Notes: generated by a model from the letters alone, not told the origin. Positions 1 to 7,845 are shown, numbered from the stretch's first letter. The stretch is 64,000 bases of DNA from Deltaproteobacteria bacterium (GCA_016933965.1 JAFGTS010000006.1:1-64000); one strand, 5' to 3'. Numbers and translations are program-made.

Positions 1-22
1 AGCCCATAACTGCTTAAAAATA

Positions 23-50
23 CTGGATTCCGTGTCAAGCACGGAATGAC
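23..50. repeat. REP-like hairpin repeat
   Basis: An 8-bp perfect inverted repeat (ATTCCGTG at 27-34, CACGGAAT at 40-47) lies in the context CTGGATTC...GAATGAC. Related units occur at 18804-18856 and 49676-49704. It is on the 3' side of the por operon and has no U-tract, so I call it a dispersed repeat rather than a terminator. Confidence 0.55.
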
Positions 51-123
51 AAGCCAGAGCAGAATCGACTTTTTGCGAGTGCATCATAATGAAGCGTCAA
101 GCGAAATAACGATCAACTATTTT

Positions 124-152
124 CCGAATCCCGACTCTCGAATCCCGATCCC
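124..152. repeat. Degenerate heptanucleotide array
   Basis: This stretch contains variants of the 7-mer CGAATCC. It is one of at least seven such arrays in this window. It lies downstream of porB. Confidence 0.5.
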
Positions 153-157
153 TGCCT

Positions 158-180
158 TTGTATATGGACGTTTTACGAAG
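158..180. repeat. Remnant end of the AAAAAGTCCAT palindromic element
   Basis: TATATGGAC followed by GTTTTACGAAG resembles one terminus of the long palindromic element at 10460-10575. Only one arm is present, so this looks like a decayed copy. Confidence 0.4.
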
Positions 181-194
181 TCTCCGGGGACGGC

Positions 195-1094
195 TCACGA
201 TTCGGCGCGCCGAACGAATTCATCCCACCGGCTGTCAACGTGATGTTGAAAGCGATTGAGCTGCTCGATGCTCATCTTCTTGAAACGACTCTGCCGCTCG
301 ACATAGCTGACGACGGGCTGGCGCTTGCCTTTCTTGGCCAGTGTCTCGCTTCTTCCCGTGAACCGGAATTTTCCGTCCTCGATCTCAAAGAGGGGAAACA
401 CGCCCGTTTCCACCGCGAGTTTTCCGATCCGTACCGTGTCCTTTGCCGGGTATCCCCAGCCCGGGGGGCAGGGCGTGTCGATGTGGATATACCGGGTGCC
501 CTTGATCCTCTTTGCCTTGACGAACTTGTCATAAAGATCGGCGGGATAGGCGGGTGATACGGTTGCCAGGTAGGGAATATCATGGGCTTCCATGATCTTG
601 ATCAGGTCCTTCTTTTTTTCCTGCTTGGTCAGGATGGGCGTCGTGGTCGTCAGTGCTCCCATGGGTGTCGCTCCGGACCTCTGGGTTCCCGTGTTCATAT
701 AGGCTTCGTTGTCATAGCAGGCAAAGATGAAATCCGTGTTTCTCTCGGCGGCGCCGCTGAGCGACTGGATTCCCATGTCATAGGTGCCGCCGTCTCCCGT
801 GAGCGCCAGAACGGTGATGTCGGGACGGTTCAGTGCCTTCAGGGCCGCGACTATCCCCGAGGCGGAGGCGGCATTTCCGGCGAAGGTGATGTTGATCGCC
901 GGAACGATGACCGAGCAGACGGGATAAAGCCCGTGGAGAACGCAGAGGCAGCTGGGGGGAATGGCCACGATGGTATTTTCCCGAAGCGCCTTGAGGATGA
1001 AACGATAGGCCAGGGAAAGGCCGCATCCCTGGCAGGATCGGTTGCCGGGAAGTATGTATTCGGTTTCGTTTATTCTGAATATATTTTCCTGCAT
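195..1094 (-). CDS. porB: Pyruvate:ferredoxin oxidoreductase, beta (TPP-binding) subunit
   Basis: This is the beta subunit of the four-subunit pyruvate:ferredoxin oxidoreductase, which binds thiamine diphosphate and one Fe-S cluster and works in the cytoplasm. It has the N-terminal Cys motif (SCQGCG), the TPP signature GDGGTYDMG and the YMNTGTQRS segment typical of PorB rather than of 2-oxoglutarate enzymes. The length of about 299 residues is normal. A TTG at 1115 would also be in frame, but it overlaps the porA stop; the ATG at 1094 follows a GGGG-rich stretch and gives the usual N-terminus. It is last in the porGDAB operon. Assignment to pyruvate rather than another 2-oxoacid rests on motif resemblance. 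Confidence 0.93.
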   Translation of the reverse strand: MQENIFRINETEYILPGNRSCQGCGLSLAYRFILKALRENTIVAIPPSCLCVLHGLYPVCSVIVPAINITFAGNAASASGIVAALKALNRPDITVLALTGDGGTYDMGIQSLSGAAERNTDFIFACYDNEAYMNTGTQRSGATPMGALTTTTPILTKQEKKKDLIKIMEAHDIPYLATVSPAYPADLYDKFVKAKRIKGTRYIHIDTPCPPGWGYPAKDTVRIGKLAVETGVFPLFEIEDGKFRFTGRSETLAKKGKRQPVVSYVERQSRFKKMSIEQLNRFQHHVDSRWDEFVRRAES

Positions 1095-1099
1095 TTCTT

Positions 1100-2308
1100 C
1101 TACCCCGTGTGACAATTCAGCCAGAATGTTTTATTGTCCCGGTCTCCCCGCTCCATCATTTCGATGGAGGACGCCACCGCTTCTGACAATTCCCGTGCCT
1201 TGACGTCACGGCCGCCGATCCCAGAGATGTAGTTGTGAACAGGCGCCTTCACCTCGCTGCCGTAAAGCGCCGATTTCAGGTCCGTCGACATGCCTCCGGT
1301 GAAGCCGTAGCTGACACACTTTTCAAATACGACGATCATCTTCGCCCGGGCGAAGGCGTTTCGAACTTCTGATATCGGGAAGGGACGGAAAACCCTGATG
1401 CCGACTGCACCGGCCTTGATTCCTTCTTTTCGAAGGGCGTCAACGGCGACGGTCGTCTCGGCGGCTATGGAACCCATGCCTGTCAGGAGGATGTCGGCGT
1501 CTTCGGTCAGGTATTCCCATATCATGCCGCCGTGATCACGGCCGAAGAGCCGGGCGAATTCATCGCTCGCCCGCTCGATGACGGGAGCCGAGTCCAGCAG
1601 TGCCGCCTGCAGCTTGTAGCGCATTTCCATGTAGCCGTCGCACAGGACCCCCTCGGCGTTTTCCCGCCGCCAGGGGAAAAAGACGGGGTTGACGGTCCGG
1701 GGGTGTTCCGGCGAAATCTCGGTGTGCGGCTTGTACGGCGGCAGGTATTCCCGCACCGTACTTTCTTCGGGAATTTCCACGGGCATCATGGTGTGGGACA
1801 GAACGAACCCGTCGTAGCAGACCATGACGGGAATATATACCGATTCGGCGATCCGGTAAGCCTGGATGATCGTGTCGATGATCTCCTGGTTGTTGCGGCA
1901 GTACATCTGGATCCACCCGGCGTCCCGTTGGGAAAAGGAATCCTGCTGGTCGTTGAAAATGGACCAGGGTGCCCCTACGCCGCGGTTCACGCAGCACATG
2001 ACGATGGGAAGCCGCGAGCCGGCGGCCCAGTGGATCTGTTCGTGCATGTAGAGAAGCCCGTTGGCGCTCGTCGCGGTGAAGACCCGGGCCCCCACGGTCG
2101 ACGCCGAGATACAGACCGTCAACGCCGAATGTTCACCCTCAACCCGGACATATTCGGCCCGCAGCTCTCCGCTTTCCACGTAGGTCGAGAGCTTTTCCGA
2201 CAGGCTGGTCTGGGGGGTGATCGGATAGGCGGCTATGACATGGGGTTTCACGAGCTTGACCGCCAGGGACGCCGCCTCGTTACCCGTAATGATCCTGACG
2301 TCACTCAT
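1100..2308 (-). CDS. porA: Pyruvate:ferredoxin oxidoreductase, alpha subunit
   Basis: This is the alpha subunit (pyrimidine-binding and core domains) of the ferredoxin-linked pyruvate oxidoreductase, interconverting pyruvate and acetyl-CoA + CO2. Family features seen are the N-terminal GNEAASLAVKLVKP, AAYPITPQTSL, the EGEHSA glutamate region and the FTATSANGLLYMHEQ segment. The length of about 402 residues matches PorA. A GTG at 2314 precedes the ATG at 2308 used here, and both overlap the 3' end of porD, implying translational coupling. In an anaerobe with acs nearby, the enzyme may run either way depending on ferredoxin potential. Confidence 0.94.
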   Translation of the reverse strand: MSDVRIITGNEAASLAVKLVKPHVIAAYPITPQTSLSEKLSTYVESGELRAEYVRVEGEHSALTVCISASTVGARVFTATSANGLLYMHEQIHWAAGSRLPIVMCCVNRGVGAPWSIFNDQQDSFSQRDAGWIQMYCRNNQEIIDTIIQAYRIAESVYIPVMVCYDGFVLSHTMMPVEIPEESTVREYLPPYKPHTEISPEHPRTVNPVFFPWRRENAEGVLCDGYMEMRYKLQAALLDSAPVIERASDEFARLFGRDHGGMIWEYLTEDADILLTGMGSIAAETTVAVDALRKEGIKAGAVGIRVFRPFPISEVRNAFARAKMIVVFEKCVSYGFTGGMSTDLKSALYGSEVKAPVHNYISGIGGRDVKARELSEAVASSIEMMERGDRDNKTFWLNCHTG

Positions 2309-2597
2309 CGTCACATTCCACCTTTCTTACCATCCTGATGGCATTCGGTGGGCATTCTTCCGCGCAGATGCCGCACCCCTTGCAGTAGTCGAGATTTATC
2401 CGCACCGGGATGGACATGGAAACAACGCCGTCGGGACAATAGAGCCAGCAGAGAAAGCAGGCGGCCTTGTTCTTTGAGGAGGGGATGCACTTGGTGTGAT
2501 CGATGACCGGTTTCAGATCGCTCCAGTCCCCCGTTTTCCCTGCTTCACCGATGGCCGGGGAGCAGATACCCGCGATATTCGTGTCTTGTTTCTCCAT
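2301..2597 (-). CDS. porD: Pyruvate:ferredoxin oxidoreductase, delta (ferredoxin-like) subunit
   Basis: This 98-residue protein is the small electron-transfer subunit of the Por complex. The C-terminal part holds a second-cluster motif CKGCGICAEECP and, before it, a wider Cys set (CIPSS...ACFLCWLYCP) that matches the split first [4Fe-4S] ligand set of PorD proteins. It lies 2 nt downstream of the porG stop and overlaps porA, consistent with one transcript. The roughly 30-residue N-terminal extension before the first Cys is usual for PorD. Confidence 0.93.
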   Translation of the reverse strand: MEKQDTNIAGICSPAIGEAGKTGDWSDLKPVIDHTKCIPSSKNKAACFLCWLYCPDGVVSMSIPVRINLDYCKGCGICAEECPPNAIRMVRKVECDDE

Positions 2598-2599
2598 TG

Positions 2600-3166
2600 T
2601 CAGTCTTCCTTCGGTGCGCCGGTTCGCTCGTAGGCGATCCTGATGGCCTCAAAATTTGCGTAAGCCTGATCTTCGGCCATTTTTTTCCTGATCCCCCGCT
2701 GAATATTGTCCAGCGTGATCAATCCGGACATTTTTACAAAGGACCCGACAAGCGGCGTGTTTACCGTCGGCAGGCCGCCGACAAAAAGACGCTGTTCCCG
2801 GGCTATGCGGGCGGCATCGATGACAACGGCGCTGTGGCAGCCGTTCAATGACAGGTCCTCCAGACAGCGCGACGTGTTGATGATGATGGTCCCGGTTTCC
2901 TTCAACCGTTCCGGGATGTTCATGATGTCGAGGAGTGATTCGTCGAGCACGACGGCGTAATCGGCGTATTCGATCTGTGAAAAGGTCCGGATGGGCTCTT
3001 CCGATATTCTCGTTGAGGCGGTCAGCGGGGCCCCCCGTCTCTCCGGACCGAAGGTCGGGGCCGTCGTCACTCCCTTGAAGCCCTGAATATAGGCTGATTC
3101 CGCGACGATCTCCGATGCCAGGACGACACCCTGTCCGCCCCTGCCGTACCAGATGATTTCATACAT
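2600..3166 (-). CDS. porG: Pyruvate:ferredoxin oxidoreductase, gamma subunit
   Basis: This is the CoA-proximal gamma subunit of the Por complex and the first gene of porGDAB. It opens with the family motif YGRGGQGVVLASE and contains the GPERRGAPLTASTRIS region. The ATG at 3166 is chosen because GAGGG lies 6 nt upstream and the preceding in-frame codons belong to the structured leader; the longer reading frame to 3232 would run through the attenuator hairpin. The length of 188 residues is normal. Expression is probably controlled by the leader at 3208-3396. Confidence 0.93.
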   Translation of the reverse strand: MYEIIWYGRGGQGVVLASEIVAESAYIQGFKGVTTAPTFGPERRGAPLTASTRISEEPIRTFSQIEYADYAVVLDESLLDIMNIPERLKETGTIIINTSRCLEDLSLNGCHSAVVIDAARIAREQRLFVGGLPTVNTPLVGSFVKMSGLITLDNIQRGIRKKMAEDQAYANFEAIRIAYERTGAPKED

Positions 3167-3181
3167 GGCCGTTCCCTCATG

Positions 3182-3198
3182 CACGCCCCGGGCGTGCG
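3182..3198 (-). promoter_or_regulatory. porG: Hairpin just upstream of the porG ribosome-binding site
   Basis: A 7-bp perfect stem (GCACGCC / GGCGTGC) with a 3-nt loop ends 5 nt before the GAGGG ribosome-binding site. It could set ribosome access or protect the processed 5' end. It is structure only; no regulator is implied. Confidence 0.4.
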
Positions 3199-3207
3199 TG
3201 TACAGGT

Positions 3208-3241
3208 AAAAAAAAGGCCATGGGTGAGTCACCCATGGCCT
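3208..3241 (-). terminator. Intrinsic terminator inside the por leader (attenuator)
   Basis: Read on the minus strand, AGGCCATGGGTGA and its exact complement (3229-3241 and 3215-3227) form a GC-rich stem around one central base and run directly into eight U residues. It lies 40-75 nt upstream of porG, between promoter and gene, so it can only make sense as a conditional terminator. Its 5' arm (3231-3241) is complementary over 11 nt, with one G-U pair, to 3282-3292 upstream, which would act as antiterminator. Confidence 0.75.
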
Positions 3242-3279
3242 CCTTGCTTCTCTGTTTCTTCCTTTACATCCAACGATGA

Positions 3280-3368
3280 ACAGGCCACGGGTATGTCACC
3301 CTGGTAAGAGCGAGGCACAAGAGGTATAAAAGGCTTTTTCGCTGCACTGTTCGTTCCGTCCGGCCTGT
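3280..3368 (-). ncRNA. Candidate riboswitch aptamer in the por leader
   Basis: On the minus strand, a 7-bp closing stem (ACAGGCC at 3362-3368 with GGCCTGT at 3280-3286) encloses a 5-bp stem (3339-3343 with 3309-3313) and a small hairpin (3298-3304 with 3285-3292). The 3' strand of the closing stem and hairpin contains the antiterminator segment 3282-3292, so folding this domain would release the downstream terminator. I do not recognise a known class: there are no TPP, cobalamin, glycine, SAM or c-di-GMP consensus boxes. Confidence 0.5.
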
Positions 3369-3396
3369 CATGGTATAACCATGAAGAATTCCGCAA

Positions 3397-3425
3397 TTCC
3401 TATACCAAACGGTTCGGAATGTCAA
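3397..3425 (-). promoter_or_regulatory. Predicted promoter of porGDAB
   Basis: TTGACA (3420-3425) and TAGGAA (3397-3402) are separated by 17 nt on the minus strand. The predicted start near 3390 gives a leader of about 225 nt containing the aptamer-like fold and attenuator. The same hexamer pair with the same spacing precedes the outer-membrane protein gene at 7405. Confidence 0.5.
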
Positions 3426-3457
3426 CAGCTATTTTTGACTGATTCTGAGCTGTTGAC
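3421..3457. promoter_or_regulatory. 10-bp inverted repeat between divergent por and SDR genes
   Basis: GTCAACAGCT (3421-3430) and AGCTGTTGAC (3448-3457) form a perfect inverted repeat with a 17-nt spacer. Each arm contains a TTGAC, so the two arms overlap the -35 of the por promoter and a possible weaker -35 facing the SDR gene. It has the layout of an operator controlling both directions; no regulator gene is adjacent. Confidence 0.45.
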
Positions 3458-3559
3458 GCGCTCCGGGGTATCTGTTACAGGATAAAAGATCCCGCCGGGC
3501 GGGGGAATCCGGTGAGTAGAAAGCCGGAAGACCAAAGGGAGATTGAAGGAGGAGTTGCG

Positions 3560-4351
3560 ATGGATCTTGGATTACAGGGTAAGACGGCCTTTGTCGCCGG
3601 CGGGAGCATGGGGCTTGGTAAAGCCGTGGCGATGGAACTGTGCCGGGAAGGAACACGGGTGACCATCTGCGCCCTCGATGATCCTGAACTGCCGAAAGCG
3701 GTGAAGGAGATCGCCGGCGAAACGGGCGGCGAGATATATGCCGTCGCCGCCGATCTCGCCGATGCAGAGCAGGCACAAAAAGCCGTCCGCGAATCACTGG
3801 ATCGGTTCGGGAGCCTCGATATCCTGGTGAATAACGCCGGTGGTCCCCCATCGGTCCCCTTTCTCGAGATCGATGACGGTCTGTGGGAATTCGGGTTCAG
3901 GCTGAATCTTCTGAGCACCATCGTCATGACCCGGGAAGTGATCCCGGTCATGAAGGAACGAAAATGGGGGCGGATCATCAACATGACCTCCATTTCGGTG
4001 AAACAGCCCATCGATGGCCTTATCCTTTCAAACACGATCAGATCGGGTGTGATCGGTCTCGCGAAGACCCTCTCCACCGAGCTGGCCCCCTTCAACATTA
4101 CCGTCAACAGTGTATGTCCCGGTTACACCCTCACGGATCGAGTGAGAAATCTCGCCGCGGCCGTCGCCGGGAAGGAGAATACGACACCCGAGGCGGTCAT
4201 CGCCCGGTGGGAGGCCGCCATTCCCATGGGCAGGCTTGGAACACCGCAGGAATTCGCCAGCCTGGTCACCTTTCTTGCCTCGGAACGTTCCGGGTACATC
4301 ACAGGAGCGGCGATCCAGATAGACGGGGGCTGGTATAAGGGGGTGATGTGA
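3560..4351 (+). CDS. SDR-family protein lacking the catalytic Tyr and Lys
   Basis: This is a short-chain dehydrogenase/reductase-fold protein of 263 residues. The Rossmann N-terminus reads AGGSMGLGKA and the NNAGG segment is present. At the active site the Ser is kept (MTSIS), but where Tyr-x-x-x-Lys is expected, 13 residues later, the sequence is SNTIR, so Tyr is Ser and Lys is Arg. Known SDR subgroups with an imperfect tetrad resemble this, and their substrates are unclear. The ATG at 3560 follows GGAGGAG; the frame is open further upstream without a better site. It stands alone, divergent from por. Oxidoreductase activity cannot be assumed. Confidence 0.85.
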   Translation: MDLGLQGKTAFVAGGSMGLGKAVAMELCREGTRVTICALDDPELPKAVKEIAGETGGEIYAVAADLADAEQAQKAVRESLDRFGSLDILVNNAGGPPSVPFLEIDDGLWEFGFRLNLLSTIVMTREVIPVMKERKWGRIINMTSISVKQPIDGLILSNTIRSGVIGLAKTLSTELAPFNITVNSVCPGYTLTDRVRNLAAAVAGKENTTPEAVIARWEAAIPMGRLGTPQEFASLVTFLASERSGYITGAAIQIDGGWYKGVM

Positions 4352-4356
4352 AAATA

Positions 4357-4412
4357 CGATTAGCGGATTAGGGATTACCGGATTACGGATTAGTGAGGTC
4401 GAATCCCGAATC
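4357..4412. repeat. Degenerate heptanucleotide array
   Basis: Repeats of the 7-mer CGGATTA (several copies) are followed by CGAATCC units. The array starts just after the SDR stop and runs into the 3' end of the convergent hflX gene. Confidence 0.6.
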
Positions 4413-6038
4413 CCCGATGACCCATTCCATCTGCTCCAGAAGAGGTGGGAACGTTTCCGGGTTAAGGGCCGATATGGGCGTTGCCCTGTATCGGTCGCAG
4501 AGCGTTTTCAGCAGTGTCTTGTCGGAGACCCGGTCCTCCTTGTTGAAGACAAGGAGCCTGTTCTTGTGCATCAGGTCAAGTTCTTCAAGGATCGTCATGA
4601 CGGCCTCGATATGTTCTTCGAAGTTCGGGTTCGATATATCGACGACGTGAAGAAGCAAGTCCGCTTCGTGGAGTTCTTCCAGTGTGGCGCGGAAAGCCGC
4701 AAAAAGCTCCTTGGGAAGATTTCTGATGAATCCCACCGTGTCGGTGATGATCGCTTCCGTATCCCGGGGAAATCGGAGGCGGGAGCTTTTCGGGTCAAGG
4801 GTGGCGAAGAGCTTGTCTTCTGTCAGGACGGAGCTGTCGGTCAGCATGTTCAGAAGCGTCGATTTGCCGGCGTTCGTGTAGCCGACGATGGAAATGACGG
4901 GAAGTGCCTTTCGCTTCCTTTTTTCTCTTCGTTGGTTCCTGCCCTTCCTGACGGTTTTCAGCTCTTTTTCGAGATGGTTGATCCGGTCGTAGACCCTCCG
5001 CCGGTTGATCTCGAGCTTTGTTTCGCCCGGGCCTCTACCCCCGATGCCGCCGGTGAGCCGGGACATGGCCGTGTTCTTGGTTATCAGGCGGGGGAGCAGA
5101 TATTTGAGCTGGGCCAGTTCCACCTGGATCTTGCCTTCCCTCGAATGCGCCCGTTGTGAGAAAATGTCGAGGATCAGCTGTGTGCGGTCTATGACCCTGA
5201 GCTCGGTGAAATCCGCGATGCAACGGATCTGTGCCGGTGTCAGCTCGTGATCGAAAATGAGAATATTGGCGCCGATCTGCAGGGCCCGGATCACCAGGTC
5301 AGACAGTTTCCCCCTGCCCAGAACATACTTGGGGTCGATCCTGTCCCGGTGCTGAACGATGGAATCGAATACCTCAACACCCGAGGAACGCGCGAGTTCC
5401 CTGAGTTCCGCCATGGAGTTCTCACCGTCAAGACGCAGGTCCGTTTCAACCCTGACCAGGATGGCGCGGTTCCGGGAATCGACCTTCCGCGCCGTCTGTT
5501 TCCGTGCCATTTCGTCTTCCAGGGCCTGGATGAATTCAAGAAAGTCGACTTCGAGTTCCGACGGCCGTGCCGGTTCCATCTGAAACCAGTAAGTTCCCTG
5601 TTGGTTTTCCGGAATGAGATGGGCCGTGTGAACCTTCCCCGGAAGCCCCTTGTCATCCACCTCTATGGCGCAGACCAGATCGAGACGGAGCATGGCGAGG
5701 TCCGTCAGGTCGTCCCTGGTGAGTGATTCGCCGTTCAAATGGGTGTGCAGCAGTCTCAGGCCTTTGAGCCGTGTTGATGAAGCCCTGAATCCATCCAGGT
5801 TCGGTATGACGATTTCTTTGTGATCTCCGCAGATCACGTAGTTGATTTCACCACGTCGGCTCACAAGGATTCCGATCTGACGGTTAATATCGCGCGATAT
5901 TTCGGTCAGGTTTCTGGCGAGATCATGGGGAAGGATGGTCCGTGGCGGGATTTTTCTTCTGTAAAGCTGCTGTATCTTTCTGATTTCCGCGGCTTTCAGC
6001 CCGGTTACGTTACCGTAGATCCTGTTTATTGCCGGCAC
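4383..6038 (-). CDS. hflX: GTPase HflX (ribosome-associated) with N-terminal extension
   Basis: HflX is a GTPase that binds the 50S subunit and rescues or splits stalled and hibernating ribosomes. The G domain is clear: [12 protein letters not shown] (G1), [10 protein letters not shown] (G3) and NKED (G4). The HflX N-domain precedes it, with the glycine-rich [14 protein letters not shown] linker. At 551 residues it is about 120 longer than E. coli HflX because of an N-terminal extension of roughly 160 residues, a form common in other bacterial and archaeal lineages. The start is a GTG at 6038 with a weak GAGG upstream. The last bases overlap a heptanucleotide array. Confidence 0.93.
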   Translation of the reverse strand: MPAINRIYGNVTGLKAAEIRKIQQLYRRKIPPRTILPHDLARNLTEISRDINRQIGILVSRRGEINYVICGDHKEIVIPNLDGFRASSTRLKGLRLLHTHLNGESLTRDDLTDLAMLRLDLVCAIEVDDKGLPGKVHTAHLIPENQQGTYWFQMEPARPSELEVDFLEFIQALEDEMARKQTARKVDSRNRAILVRVETDLRLDGENSMAELRELARSSGVEVFDSIVQHRDRIDPKYVLGRGKLSDLVIRALQIGANILIFDHELTPAQIRCIADFTELRVIDRTQLILDIFSQRAHSREGKIQVELAQLKYLLPRLITKNTAMSRLTGGIGGRGPGETKLEINRRRVYDRINHLEKELKTVRKGRNQRREKRKRKALPVISIVGYTNAGKSTLLNMLTDSSVLTEDKLFATLDPKSSRLRFPRDTEAIITDTVGFIRNLPKELFAAFRATLEELHEADLLLHVVDISNPNFEEHIEAVMTILEELDLMHKNRLLVFNKEDRVSDKTLLKTLCDRYRATPISALNPETFPPLLEQMEWVIGDSGFDLTNP

Positions 6039-6121
6039 CTCGCTTGTATGAAACCAACGGTCCCCTTATTGAGGGTCCCTGTGTTTTTCAGCCTACCATG
6101 GCGCATTGAACCATTCAACAG

Positions 6122-6146
6122 AAAAAACCCCGGGCAAAGCCGGGGT
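6122..6146 (-). terminator. Terminator of the outer-membrane protein gene
   Basis: On the minus strand a 6-bp GC stem (CCCCGG/CCGGGG) is followed by six U residues. It lies 35 nt after the stop codon of the gene ending at 6181. Confidence 0.8.
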
Positions 6147-6180
6147 CGCTGTCCTGTCTGTCCTTTTTCAGCCGGGAAGT

Positions 6181-7407
6181 TCAGAAGTTCACCGTCAGCT
6201 TGTTCAGCAGAAGATAATCGTCATTGCCCTCATTGCTGATTCCGGCATCCTTGGTCGGCTCTCCCGCCATGAGGTATCCGAACCCGATCATGTAGTCGAG
6301 GTTATCGTAAAGCTTGTAGGTTGCCGTGACATCTATCTCCTGGCCGTAATCAGCGTTCAATCTTCCTTTTTTCTCGTTTACCCGGGCGAACGTATAGGAG
6401 GCGGTCAGGGTCAGTTCATCGAAGGGTGATGTTCCGAAGAACAACTGGTAAAGACTGGCGTTCGTCATGGATATTTCTACGTCCTCATCCGGTGAGAACC
6501 CGTATTCCTTCCCCCAGTGATCGAGGGCGTCGTTCCAGAGGATCAGGCAGGGATCCCAGCCGTTTCCCCCGGTCAAAACTCCTTCCACATTGTCCGTGTC
6601 GGGATCGTCACCTCTGACGAAGGCGTACATCGCCCCAACGAATGATTGTCCCAGGTCATACTTCGCCTTGAGGTACCATGAGTAGGATGCGATGTCACTT
6701 TCCGCGTATCCCACGGATATCTTCCGCTCAAGGTCGTTTTGAACCGTGCCCCAGGCATAATTGACCTGACCTTCCAGGTAGGTCGGTCCCATACTGGCTT
6801 TGAAATAGGGTGAAAGGATATGGTACCGCGTCCGTGATCCGGAACGAACCCGTTCGTCCCCGTTGTCGATGACCAGGGTATAGAGCATTCCACCTTCTAT
6901 TTCCTCATCCCGGTAAACGGCGCCCGCCGCGTATCTGTCGTCGGCGGTGAAAGGCAGGATGGGATCGGACGTCTGTTCCATCGTTTTTTCCGTAAAGAAA
7001 ACCAGCGATACGGGACTTTCCGCGGGTGTAACGATTATCCGGGGACCGCTCTTCGATGTTGAGCCGAATCCCGTTCCCCAGGCGTCACGGGCACGGACGT
7101 ATCCGATATCAACAGTACCCAAGGTGGTCATGAAACGCAGGATGGTCGGATCGCTTTGAAAAGGCTTGACGCCGGACAGGAATTCCGTTCCTGTGTGGTT
7201 CGTCGCTTCGCTCGGCATCAGGCGGTGGGAGGTTTTAAAAAGGGGAACCCTTTGGATGCCCGACAGACGATATTTCTCTGCCGCACAGATGGATGAATCC
7301 GTATAGACAGTATCTGATATAAAATGATAAGAATCCGTTGCTTCGACGGGTATGCCGGTAAGACAGAACACCGTCAGAAGAAACAGCCCCATAATCGGTT
7401 TTTTCAC
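6181..7407 (-). CDS. Outer-membrane beta-barrel protein (porin-like)
   Basis: This is a predicted 408-residue outer-membrane beta-barrel protein. It has a signal peptide (about residues 1-23, ending near VEA), alternating amphipathic strands rich in Tyr, Trp and Gly, and a terminal Phe (LTVNF), the usual barrel-assembly signal. The segment from about residue 95 (TLGTVDIGYVRARDAWGTGFG) resembles the second half of porins seen in related anaerobes. Residues 25-85 do not look like barrel strands, and the typical first strands are not obvious. The GTG start at 7407 follows GGGAGG. It shares architecture, but not obvious close identity, with the porin at 9075. Substrate unknown. Confidence 0.75.
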   Translation of the reverse strand: MKKPIMGLFLLTVFCLTGIPVEATDSYHFISDTVYTDSSICAAEKYRLSGIQRVPLFKTSHRLMPSEATNHTGTEFLSGVKPFQSDPTILRFMTTLGTVDIGYVRARDAWGTGFGSTSKSGPRIIVTPAESPVSLVFFTEKTMEQTSDPILPFTADDRYAAGAVYRDEEIEGGMLYTLVIDNGDERVRSGSRTRYHILSPYFKASMGPTYLEGQVNYAWGTVQNDLERKISVGYAESDIASYSWYLKAKYDLGQSFVGAMYAFVRGDDPDTDNVEGVLTGGNGWDPCLILWNDALDHWGKEYGFSPDEDVEISMTNASLYQLFFGTSPFDELTLTASYTFARVNEKKGRLNADYGQEIDVTATYKLYDNLDYMIGFGYLMAGEPTKDAGISNEGNDDYLLLNKLTVNF

Positions 7408-7526
7408 CGAGATATCCTCCCAAATACCCGAGCAAAAACCCTTTCGGAACTTGCCTGTTCCAATGTCCCTGTGTAAACTATACCTCCCTTTTTTCTATCA
7501 GAACCAGCCTTTTCCTCCGATATTCT

Positions 7527-7555
7527 TTCCTATCAATGCCTTGTTATTGTGTCAA
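7527..7555 (-). promoter_or_regulatory. Predicted promoter for the gene at 7407
   Basis: On the minus strand TTGACA (7550-7555) and TAGGAA (7527-7532) are separated by 17 nt, leaving a leader of about 115 nt before the GTG start. Confidence 0.5.
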
Positions 7556-7607
7556 GAAATTATTTTTATAGCCTTTTTGGTGCCGCCGTTCCCTTTTTAG
7601 ACAGTCC

Positions 7608-7804
7608 GAAACGTTAAAGGAAGTGGCAGAGGGGCAAAGCGACAGAGTGACAAAGTGAAAAACGTGAAACCTGTGATATCCAGTGTTCCTTCAGATCCCC
7701 CTTTGGCAAAGGGGGATCAAGGGGGATTTTAATATGAAAATCCTTCCCCATCTCCTCTTTTACGAAGGAAGGATAGAAATTCTTGAATCCCACGGAAACA
7801 TTTC
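7608..7804. repeat. MITE-like element, copy A (197 bp)
   Basis: It is bounded by GAAACGTT at the left and AACATTTC at the right (one mismatch from a perfect 8-bp terminal inverted repeat). It shares long blocks with copy B at 31120-31257, including GGGGCAAAGCGACAGAG and CGTGAAACCTGTGATATC, and contains a TCCCCCTTTGGC-type purine/pyrimidine palindrome. There is no coding capacity. It fills most of the gap between 7408 and 7845. Confidence 0.6.
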
Positions 7805-7845
7805 AATGGTCGCTTAAAAAGTGATGAAGCCTGAACGGAAGCCCC

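Noticed and set aside
3280-3310. T-box-like AGGGTG...ACC segment in the por leader
   Set aside because: The match to the T-box consensus fails after the first six bases, there is no specifier-loop arrangement, and the downstream genes are not amino-acid related.
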